Source of the DNA: Candidatus Peribacteria bacterium
Lineage (GTDB): Bacteria; Patescibacteriota; Gracilibacteria; Peribacterales; Peribacteraceae
Length of the DNA: 64,000 nucleotides
Direction: 5' to 3'
Assembly: GCA_943350395.1 (NCBI GenBank)
Contig: CALRAD010000002.1
Span: forward strand, 1 to 64,000
The notes beneath the pieces are model-generated. The model saw only the letters and a program-made list of their open reading frames with translations. It was not told the origin of the DNA and made no database searches. The position numbers were made by a program, and so were the translations under genes. Shown here in pieces: positions 56,308-64,000 of the stretch (its first letter is position 1; each line of letters begins with the position of its first letter).

Positions 56308-57537
56308 TTATTTTCTGAATCGTTTCTGCGCAGCAATGATTTCTTCGATACAGCGATCAATTTCTTCTTCGGTGTTGTAGACGGCGACCGACAATCTCGT
56401 CGAGGCCGTCACACCGAGATACTTGTGCAGTATCTGCGTACAGTGATGTCCTGCGCGGAGACAAATGCCTTTTTGACCAAGGAGTTCTGTACAATCATGA
56501 GGATGAATTCCGTCAACGGTGAAACTGACACAGCCGAGAAGATCATTGCCTGAGGTCGGACCCAAAATCTTCAAGTCTTTCACGCTCTCAAGTTTTTTGC
56601 GTGCGTATGCGAGCACATGTTTCGTCTGCGCGCGCATCGGATCGACACCGATCGATTCCATCCATTCGATTGCCGATCCAAGACCGATCGCATCAGCGAT
56701 GCTCGGAGTCCCCGCTTCGAATTTTCTTGGAAGTTCCGCCGGCACAAAGCCGTCCCGATCGACCGATGCGATCATGTCGCCGCCTCCGAGAAATGTAGGC
56801 ATGGACTGAAGAAGTTCCTGCTTGCCATAGAGCACGCCGATGCCGGTTGGGCCATAGATTTTATGGCCGGAGAATGCGAGGAAGTCGATGTCGAGTTCTT
56901 GAACATCGATCGTTGCGTGCGCGATCAGCTGCGCTGCGTCGATCAAAACTTTTGCGCCCGCCTCATGCGCGAGCGAGATGATGTCTTGGAGCGGCGTTCG
57001 GATGCCAAGCACGTTACTGAGCCCCGTGATGCTCACGAGTTTTGTTTTCTTTTTCTTGAGAATATTTTTGAGTGATCCAAGATCCGGTCGTCCGTCTTCC
57101 TGCAGTTCAATCCAATCGATCGTTGTTCCTTGTCTCTTTGAAAGCTGCATCCACGGGATGATGTTGCTGTGATGCTCAAGAAGGGAGAGTGCGATTCCGT
57201 CATCTTTTTTCAAGAGTTCTCCGTACGATCTTGCGACAAGATTGATCGATTCTGTCGCGTTTCTGGTGAAGATGATTTCTTGTGGTGATGCGGCACCGAT
57301 GAAACGGGAGACGATGCTTCTCGCATTTTCATATGCCACGGTCGCCTCCTCGGCGAGCGGGTGCATTCCGCGATTGATATTCGCATTGTGCTCGGCGTAG
57401 AACTGCTCAAGGCGATCAAGAACTGCCTGCGGTTTTTGCGTTGTCGCCGCATTGTCGAGATAGGCGACGGGTCTTTCTTCTCGAAGTTTTTTAAGAAAGG
57501 GGAACTGCCGACGGATGACGTCTGTATCCAGATTCAT
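56308..57537 (-). CDS. sufS: Cysteine desulfurase, SufS type
   Basis: 'VAYLDNAATTQKPQAVLDRLEQFYAEHNANINRGMHPLAEEAT', PLP Lys 'FLAFSGHKIYGPTGIGVLYGK', 'CLRAGHHCTQ'. Confidence 0.95.
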   Translation of the reverse strand: MNLDTDVIRRQFPFLKKLREERPVAYLDNAATTQKPQAVLDRLEQFYAEHNANINRGMHPLAEEATVAYENARSIVSRFIGAASPQEIIFTRNATESINLVARSYGELLKKDDGIALSLLEHHSNIIPWMQLSKRQGTTIDWIELQEDGRPDLGSLKNILKKKKTKLVSITGLSNVLGIRTPLQDIISLAHEAGAKVLIDAAQLIAHATIDVQELDIDFLAFSGHKIYGPTGIGVLYGKQELLQSMPTFLGGGDMIASVDRDGFVPAELPRKFEAGTPSIADAIGLGSAIEWMESIGVDPMRAQTKHVLAYARKKLESVKDLKILGPTSGNDLLGCVSFTVDGIHPHDCTELLGQKGICLRAGHHCTQILHKYLGVTASTRLSVAVYNTEEEIDRCIEEIIAAQKRFRK

Positions 57538-57587
57538 GGATGTTCAGTATAGCGCGAAAGCGGCCTTCGCTGTACGCTACTCGCACT

Positions 57588-60491
57588 ATGACCCAGCGCA
57601 CCGTTGTCACACTCAGTTCAGCTCTTTTCCTTACGGCTTTGCTTTGGGGCGGATACACCTTGCTCGTGTATCTCGGTATCCCGATTCACGCTCTTGTGTA
57701 CGCACTGCCTTCCGACGTCGATTCCATCGGGATCGCCTGTGGAGGAGCGGCAAGCATCGGAACGTATCTGTGCCGAGGATCAGCATTTCTTGCGCCTTTT
57801 GTTATCGCACTGTTCCAAATGGCAAGTCCGTTTTGGCTCTATATCTTCTTGTCACTTCTTGTGTACGGCGGTTTTCTCCTCGTGAACGGATACAGGACGG
57901 GATATTTCGAGCTTCGACTCACAGTTCGTCCGATCTATTTTGTCGCAGCATTCGCACTGTCGGTCTGGCTGATTGCGACGACGTTGTCCATCGGCACGTT
58001 CTACAATGCCAATACGCCTCCCGAGCAGATGGTGGCCGATCAAGACGGGCAAAAAATACTGCAGCCGTTTCGACGTTTCTACGAGCCGCTCCCTCAGGTG
58101 TACGGAGGTGTCGGACCCCAGGGCATGGCGGAGTTGCAAGCGAATTATCAGTCGCTTCTGAGTCGCGGATGTCTGACGATGTATGGGACGACGATGAACG
58201 GTGCGAAAATTTATGATCTCAGTTTCTTCTGCATGCAGCAGAGCTTCTTCAGTCGCGTCGGCCTGCAATTCCTCATGATTCTCCTCTTTATTCTCAACCT
58301 CTTGGTTCTCGGACGATTGATTCTGCAGAAAATTCTTCGCATTCGCGATCTGCACCCTCTCCTGATGCTAGTCTTTGCGATCGGCCTCGGAGCACTCGGT
58401 TGGGTGTCGATTCTTTGGACTCTGTCGATCTTTGGCCTGCTCAAGACCACGCTCATCAGGGTGCTGTTCTTTGGCATGCCGCTCGTTCTCTTCACTGAAA
58501 CGATCGCATGGGCGAAAGCTTCGTGGAACGATACGTTTTCGTTCGATGTTGATTGGAAAGACGTATTCCCACTTCTTGTTTGGCTCCTGATTTCCTACCT
58601 CGCTCTCAATTTCTTGAATGTTTTGAGGCCATTTCCGATCGGTTGGGATGATCTTGGCAGTTACCTGAATCGTCCTCGTCTCCTTGCGAGCTACGGTTCG
58701 TTCATCGCATCCATGGCGCAGTTCCAGTGGGAGTACCTCACGTCACTCGGATTCGTGCTCTTCGGATACGACAGCTGGAACGGATCCACATTTGCGATGC
58801 TCATCAACTGGACTGCGGGGCTCTTTGCCGTGGTCAGCGTGTATGTCTTCGGACGCCTGTACTTCGGTCGAGGACGTGGCGTACTCGCTGCCATCTTCTA
58901 CTATTTCTTGCCGATGACGGGACATTTTTCCTTTGCCGACATGAAGATCGACAACGCGGTGTTCTTCGTGAGCACACTCTCGCTTCTTGCCGCATTCGTC
59001 GCGCTTTTCCCGCCGCAACAACTTCAAAAGGATAACGATCAGCCGTCCCGGTCGCTCCTCCTCGTCTCCGGTTTGCTTGCGGGGTTCGCGTTCGCCATCA
59101 AGCCGACGGCGGTCTTGTCGATCCTGATGATTCAGTCGGTGCTGACCGGTGCTCTGCTCGGACCGATCGGGTTTACGGGCATGACAATTGTCGGTTTCGG
59201 GATTCTGCAGTACTTCGGTCCGCTCAATATCACGCAGGTTGCTGAGCGTGCACTTCTCGGTTTGTCCGTTTCACAATCTGCCGCAGCGCTCTCCACCCTC
59301 TTCGTCGGCCTTCTCGTCTTAGCCTACGCACTGTGGAAGAAGAAGCTTCTGCTGCGTTCGTTTGCGTTGTCGTTCGGTGCGTTTACACTTGGCATTTGTA
59401 TCGCATCCGCCGCCTGGATGCTGCATAACGGTTCGATTGCGGGACGGTACACTCCTTCGAAAATGCTCACCGCGCAGGATCTCACCGCGCCGCAAGTTTT
59501 TTACATGCAGAAAGAAGAGATCGATGCCATGTCTTTCCCGCCGACCGTTCCGGTGCGTTTTCTGACGCCGGATCTCAAACTCGACCCCGAAAATCCGCTG
59601 TGCAAAACATCGGCGCGTACCGAAGAGCTCGATCGTTACTGGGGCTTCGGCTCAGGATTGACGCATTACATCACGCTCCCGTGGAGGCAGGTCATGAATA
59701 TCGATTCGTTCGGATACTACGTCACGTTGGTGCCAGCACTCCTACTGTTCCCACTCGCGCTGCTTTTGCCTTTCTTTTGGTCTCCGGAGCGTAAGTGGCT
59801 TCGGCTTCTGTTTGCAGGAACGTTTGTTTTTCTCGTTCAGTGGGTGCTCGTGGCAAACGGCATCGCGTGGTACGGCATCGGGATGTTCCTCGGATTCGCA
59901 ATGCTTCTCGAAGCGTTCATCGTCTATGCGCCCGATGCGCCCAATCGTTCCCTTTTCTCGTTCTTTCTTACGATGAGCATCATCGTGTGTTTGGTGAATC
60001 GTTTGTGGCAGTTCGATACGCAAAAGAATATTTTTGAGTATCCTCTCGGCAAAGTGAATGCGACAAGCCTCCGAGAAATTACGATTCCCGCCTACGATGA
60101 CATCAGGGAGAGCGTGGTTTCCCGTCATGAAACACTGACCGACACGCCGTACACGTATCGCATCGGAACATTCATTTCGTACTTCATCCCGAAGAACAGA
60201 GAAATTTTGCCGCTCGCCGATCATCAGCTCATGTTCTTCAACTGCTTGAATCAGGAGCGAGATCATCTTCTTACACTGAGACGTCTCAAGGCACTTGGGT
60301 TCAACAGCATCATCTTCGATACGAATACGCAGACGATCGAGAAAGATCAAAACGGTTCGCTGCATCAGAAGGTGAATGCGTTTCTCGATTTTGCCAACGA
60401 TGCGAGATTGGGACTCAATATCATCGTCAATGATCCGGGTAACGGTATCGCCTATATCTTGCTTCCGACCGGCACGGGCGCTGTGCAATAA
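57588..60491 (+). CDS. Large GT-C type membrane protein
   Basis: 968 aa from MTQRTVV, about 18 hydrophobic segments; 'RPFPIGWDDLGSYLNRPRLLASYG'. Confidence 0.65.
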   Translation: MTQRTVVTLSSALFLTALLWGGYTLLVYLGIPIHALVYALPSDVDSIGIACGGAASIGTYLCRGSAFLAPFVIALFQMASPFWLYIFLSLLVYGGFLLVNGYRTGYFELRLTVRPIYFVAAFALSVWLIATTLSIGTFYNANTPPEQMVADQDGQKILQPFRRFYEPLPQVYGGVGPQGMAELQANYQSLLSRGCLTMYGTTMNGAKIYDLSFFCMQQSFFSRVGLQFLMILLFILNLLVLGRLILQKILRIRDLHPLLMLVFAIGLGALGWVSILWTLSIFGLLKTTLIRVLFFGMPLVLFTETIAWAKASWNDTFSFDVDWKDVFPLLVWLLISYLALNFLNVLRPFPIGWDDLGSYLNRPRLLASYGSFIASMAQFQWEYLTSLGFVLFGYDSWNGSTFAMLINWTAGLFAVVSVYVFGRLYFGRGRGVLAAIFYYFLPMTGHFSFADMKIDNAVFFVSTLSLLAAFVALFPPQQLQKDNDQPSRSLLLVSGLLAGFAFAIKPTAVLSILMIQSVLTGALLGPIGFTGMTIVGFGILQYFGPLNITQVAERALLGLSVSQSAAALSTLFVGLLVLAYALWKKKLLLRSFALSFGAFTLGICIASAAWMLHNGSIAGRYTPSKMLTAQDLTAPQVFYMQKEEIDAMSFPPTVPVRFLTPDLKLDPENPLCKTSARTEELDRYWGFGSGLTHYITLPWRQVMNIDSFGYYVTLVPALLLFPLALLLPFFWSPERKWLRLLFAGTFVFLVQWVLVANGIAWYGIGMFLGFAMLLEAFIVYAPDAPNRSLFSFFLTMSIIVCLVNRLWQFDTQKNIFEYPLGKVNATSLREITIPAYDDIRESVVSRHETLTDTPYTYRIGTFISYFIPKNREILPLADHQLMFFNCLNQERDHLLTLRRLKALGFNSIIFDTNTQTIEKDQNGSLHQKVNAFLDFANDARLGLNIIVNDPGNGIAYILLPTGTGAVQ

Positions 60492-60518
60492 CCCGGAATT
60501 CGGTATACTGCGTCGCTT

Positions 60519-61187
60519 ATGAAGCTTGCGATTGTCATTCCGGCTTACAACGAAGCGACGCGCATTGCGGCTGTGGTCCGTGGCGCCAAAGCACATTCTC
60601 CAGACGTGTTCGTGGTCGTCGACGGATCGACCGACGGAACAGGCGACGTTGCGCGAAGCGAGGGTGCGCGAGTGCTTGAGCATGTGGAAAATTGCGGTGC
60701 AGGAGCGGCGACGATGACGGGGATTGAAGCGGTGCGCCGCCTCGGATTTGATACGGTCATCACACTCGATGCCGACGGTCAGCATGATGTTTCCGACATT
60801 CCGCGCCTTCTTCAGGCGCTTCAGGAGAAGCATGCGGATCTCGTGATCGGGAACCGCTTTGGCCGGAAGAACAACATTCCGATGATCCGCCGGATCGCCA
60901 ACGGCATCGGCAACGCCGTCACATTCGCCGTGACCGGAATTTTTCTGCCCGACACGCAATGCGGCTTCAAGGTTTTCGGACCGAAGGCGCTCGCCGAGCT
61001 CGATCTCAAAATGTCCGGTTTCGAATTCTGCACGGAGATCATCAGGGAAGCCGCAAGGAAGCGATGGAAAATTGTCTCCGTACCTTCGAAAGTGGTGTAT
61101 TCTGAGTACACGCTTGCTAAAGGTCAGTCCTTTGCGAGCGGCATCCAAACTGCCTGTAAGATCCTCCTTCGTACCTTCCTCCGATGA
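60519..61187 (+). CDS. Family 2 glycosyltransferase
   Basis: 'LAIVIPAYNEATRIAAVVRGAK...VVDGSTDGTGDVARSEGARV...TLDADGQHDVSDIPRLL'. Confidence 0.93.
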   Translation: MKLAIVIPAYNEATRIAAVVRGAKAHSPDVFVVVDGSTDGTGDVARSEGARVLEHVENCGAGAATMTGIEAVRRLGFDTVITLDADGQHDVSDIPRLLQALQEKHADLVIGNRFGRKNNIPMIRRIANGIGNAVTFAVTGIFLPDTQCGFKVFGPKALAELDLKMSGFEFCTEIIREAARKRWKIVSVPSKVVYSEYTLAKGQSFASGIQTACKILLRTFLR

Positions 61188-61561
61188 TCCCAATGGAATT
61201 TACCCCGTATCAGGTCGTTGTGCCGCTCTTCGGTGGGCTGATGATCGCGTATGCGTGGAATCTTGTGTTGCGTCAGAAGAAGACGGTATGGGAGGGGGTG
61301 CTCTGGACGGTGTTCTGGTCTTCCGTCGCATATATTTCTCTCGTGCCGAGCAGTCTTCAAACGCTCAGTACGCTCACAGGTATTAAGAAGAACGAGAATG
61401 CTGCGACGATTACGGCGATCGGTGTCATTTTCTTTATTCTGTTCTATTTGATCATGCGTCTTGAGGAGCTGGAACAGCGGGTCGTGAAGGTCGTTCGGGA
61501 GAGGGCGCTCAAAGATGCGGGGATCGCTTCGCATGATGAACGATCGGAGAAGCATTCATAA
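61184..61561 (+). CDS. DUF2304-like small membrane protein
   Basis: Three TM plus coiled tail; 4-nt overlap with upstream GT2. Confidence 0.65.
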   Translation: MIPMEFTPYQVVVPLFGGLMIAYAWNLVLRQKKTVWEGVLWTVFWSSVAYISLVPSSLQTLSTLTGIKKNENAATITAIGVIFFILFYLIMRLEELEQRVVKVVRERALKDAGIASHDERSEKHS

Positions 61562-61569
61562 CTTTCGTC

Positions 61570-62685
61570 ATGAAGACCATTCTCCTCGTCAGTCCGTATT
61601 GGAAAGAAGACCATCGTTGGATGGTGAGCTCGGTGAAACTGGCGGAGCTTTGGCAGAGGATCGGGTATCGGGTGGTTGTTCTCTGTATGGGAAGCCCCGG
61701 AGTGACGAAGATCAGCGACACGCTTGAGATTCATCGCCTCAAAGATTTTTTCCTGAAGGATCCTTGGAATTACGGTATTGCATTCGGCTTTAGCGGCTAT
61801 GCGCTGAGGCTTGCCAAGCGAGAGTGCCCCGACATTGTCATCGTCAACAAAGTCTTGTTCTGGAGTTCGATGGCGCTTCTTCGTCTCCGTCTTGCGGGCT
61901 ACAGAGTGCTTCTCACCACGGACGCTCTGGTTGGGATCACCTGGTGGCCGCGCGGGAGGGTCGCAAAAATCTGTGCGGCGATCTATGCGTGGACGCTCGG
62001 CTGGTTGATTTTGAAATGTGCGACAAAGATCGTGTTCTTCCATCCGCAACCTCCTGCCATCCTGAGGCGACTTGGCATTGCGAAGAATTCGGATGTTATT
62101 CCGACGGGGATTGATCCTGCAGGCTATGGTTTGGGGGTAAGAAATTCCTCCTCCGCCGTGACTGTCACCTATATTGGTCGTCTTGAATCGGTGAAAGGCG
62201 CGGACGATTTTGTCGCTTCGGCTCTTTCGGTCAAAAAAGCACACCCCGAGCTTTCGCTTCAGGTTGTCGGTTGGTATGCGCCGAATCATACGCTTGTCAC
62301 TGCTCACGCTGCAGAGGTTTCTTTTACGGGACTTCGAAAAGACATCCCAGAGATATTGGCCGCAACGGATATTTTCGTCTTGCCGAGTTATTCCGAAGGC
62401 CTCAGCAATGCACTTATGGAAGCCATGGCATCGGGTTGCGCCTGCATCGCAAGCGACGTCGGCGGCAATCGTTTCCTGATCCAGAACGGCGTCTCTGGCT
62501 TCCTGTTTCCGGCTGGCGACAGGGAAGCCCTTGCGGGACACATCCGTCGTCTTGTCGAAGATGCTTCGAAAAGAATGTCGCTCGGTCTGCAGGCGAGAAA
62601 GAGGATTGACGATGTGTTCAGTTGGCAGAAAGTATCGGAGCAGTATCGTACGCTCTTTGACCGATGGATTTCCTCCCGCTTATGA
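61570..62685 (+). CDS. Family 4 glycosyltransferase
   Basis: 'VTYIGRLESVKGADDFVASALSVKKAHPELSLQVVG...VLPSYSEGLSNALMEAMASGCACIASDVGGN'. Confidence 0.93.
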   Translation: MKTILLVSPYWKEDHRWMVSSVKLAELWQRIGYRVVVLCMGSPGVTKISDTLEIHRLKDFFLKDPWNYGIAFGFSGYALRLAKRECPDIVIVNKVLFWSSMALLRLRLAGYRVLLTTDALVGITWWPRGRVAKICAAIYAWTLGWLILKCATKIVFFHPQPPAILRRLGIAKNSDVIPTGIDPAGYGLGVRNSSSAVTVTYIGRLESVKGADDFVASALSVKKAHPELSLQVVGWYAPNHTLVTAHAAEVSFTGLRKDIPEILAATDIFVLPSYSEGLSNALMEAMASGCACIASDVGGNRFLIQNGVSGFLFPAGDREALAGHIRRLVEDASKRMSLGLQARKRIDDVFSWQKVSEQYRTLFDRWISSRL

Positions 62686-63746
62686 AAAAGAAGATCGTAT
62701 ATCTGTCGGCATTTCTCTCGCCATTTCGGAGCGGTGCCGAGGCGATGGTTGAAGAAGTGTCGCAGAGACTTTCGGCGGATTTCGACATCACTATTGTGAC
62801 AGCGAGGCTTTCAAGAACGCTTCCGAGACGAGACATCCTCGGGGGTGATGTGCACATTGTTCGCGTTGGGGTTGGATGTTCGATCGATAAATATCTTTTC
62901 CCGTTTCTTGCTCCGTTTGCCGTGCGTTCTCTCAAGCCAAATATCATTCATGCCGTCCTCGAGTCGTATGCGGGCCTGGCACTTGTGTTTTGTACATTTA
63001 TTGTGCCGCGCGCGAAGCGCATTCTGACACTGCAGAGCACCAACACGAGCTTTTTTCTCGGCCCGATTCATCGCAGTGCACAGAGGATGACAGGCATCAG
63101 CACGGTGCTTCTTGAGCGTGCAAAAAAATACTGCACTGCAGACGTCATGCTTATTCCCAATGGCATCGATCTCTCGGGCATCGATGAAGCGTGCTCGTTT
63201 CATGCGAAGGACTCTGGTCTTGTGCTGTTCGTGGGCCGTCTCGAACCGATGAAAGGAGTTGATACGTTGCTGAGAGCTTTCGCCAAAGCAATCAAAGGCT
63301 TGGATCCTTCCATTCGTTTACGTATTGTTGGGAGCGGATCACTTCAGAATTCATTGCAACAATTGGCTTCGGAACTGGAGATCGATCATCGCGTTCTGTT
63401 TACCGGGAGGATTGTCGGAAAAGCAATTTTCGATGAGTACGCGAGAGCAGAAATTTTCTGCGGATTGTCTCGAAGCGAGGCGCTTGGGAACGTATTTCTG
63501 GAGGCTGCGGCAGCGGGTTGCGCTGTTCTCGCCACGAATGTCGGAGGTATTCCCGAGATCGTGCAGGATTCCGTGAGTGGGGTACTGGTTCCCGCAGACG
63601 ACATCGATGCTGCCGCATCTGCACTGCGAACCCTTCTCGGAGATCCGTCACTTCGAGCAAGACTCTCCAGCAATGCGAAGCGAACGGCAAAGCAGTATGA
63701 CTGGAGCGGGATTTCGAAGCTTTACAGAGATCTCTACCGCGGGTAG
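62682..63746 (+). CDS. Family 4 glycosyltransferase
   Basis: 'VLFVGRLEPMKGVDTLLRAFAKAIKGLDPSIRLRIVGSG...LSRSEALGNVFLEAAAAGCAVLATNVGGIPEIV'. Confidence 0.94.
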   Translation: MKKKIVYLSAFLSPFRSGAEAMVEEVSQRLSADFDITIVTARLSRTLPRRDILGGDVHIVRVGVGCSIDKYLFPFLAPFAVRSLKPNIIHAVLESYAGLALVFCTFIVPRAKRILTLQSTNTSFFLGPIHRSAQRMTGISTVLLERAKKYCTADVMLIPNGIDLSGIDEACSFHAKDSGLVLFVGRLEPMKGVDTLLRAFAKAIKGLDPSIRLRIVGSGSLQNSLQQLASELEIDHRVLFTGRIVGKAIFDEYARAEIFCGLSRSEALGNVFLEAAAAGCAVLATNVGGIPEIVQDSVSGVLVPADDIDAAASALRTLLGDPSLRARLSSNAKRTAKQYDWSGISKLYRDLYRG

Positions 63747-63773
63747 AAAACCCGCTCCTGTTTATCCTTGTTT

Positions 63774-64000
63774 CTAGCGTCGCATCACGGCGATTTCATG
63801 CACTGCTTCCACGCAGGTTTCCAGACTGTCATTGACGATCAGATGGTCGAACAGATGCGCATGATCGTCGAATGCTCGGAGATCGGCTTCGGCAATCTTT
63901 AGTCGTTCCTCGATCTGCTCTTCCGTATCTCGTCCCCGAGTGCGAAGTCTGTGGAGCAGTGCGGAAAGCATGCTGCGGCGCGAGTGCCCCGGTGGCAGCA
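63774..64000 (-). CDS. gmk: Guanylate kinase, C-terminal part (truncated by window edge)
   Basis: Minus strand ...LPPGHSRRSMLSALLHRLRTRGRDTEEQIEERLKIAEADLRAFDDHAHLFDHLIVNDSLETCVEAVHEI. Confidence 0.88.
   Translation of the reverse strand, partial: LPPGHSRRSMLSALLHRLRTRGRDTEEQIEERLKIAEADLRAFDDHAHLFDHLIVNDSLETCVEAVHEIAVMRR

Noticed and set aside
59742-61193. 483-aa minus-strand ORF over GT-C/GT2 genes
   Set aside because: Shadow ORF; the opposite strand carries clear glycosyltransferase motifs

Overview
This 64-kb bacterial chromosome segment looks like a CPR/Patescibacteria-type (Peregrinibacteria/Peribacteria-like) genome. That placement is inferred from gene content, from rpsF-rpsR without rplI, and from 16S oddities. 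It was not computed. Most of the window is ordinary: an unlinked 16S rRNA (- strand), rpsF, rpsR, rpmH, rpmB, yebC, recO, pheT, ndk, gmk, a PBP1A, ftsX, a CtpA-type protease, a RelA/SpoT homolog, sufS/sufU, glycosyltransferases, tRNA-Ser(GGA) and tRNA-Thr(GGT). The standout is ~32.3-49.2 kb. It holds a tandem array of EIGHT paralogous, very Cys-rich ~550-600 aa proteins (copy 1: 50 Cys in 552 aa by hand count). They are arranged as four modules, each headed by a divergently transcribed TrmB-like HTH regulator. Each protein has an N-terminal zinc-ribbon-like segment, a Cys/Asn/Tyr-rich solenoid-like core with a duplicated 'CKNCFGC..L..K.YCI.N.QY.KE.YE' motif, and a C-terminal CxxC-x17-CxxC knuckle. 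An internal copy of the same knuckle has kept its 17-residue spacing but lost its ligands in seven of eight paralogs. Copy 7 retains it intact. Candidate operators lie in the regulator/array intergenic regions, and a 50-nt identical stretch suggests gene conversion. Other signals: -10-like hexamers 6-10 nt upstream of many start codons (leaderless transcripts?) together with a variant 16S anti-SD; 5'-half duplications next to both tRNA genes, one apparently interrupted by a ~30-nt palindromic element; and a Bro-N-type gene split by a related element.
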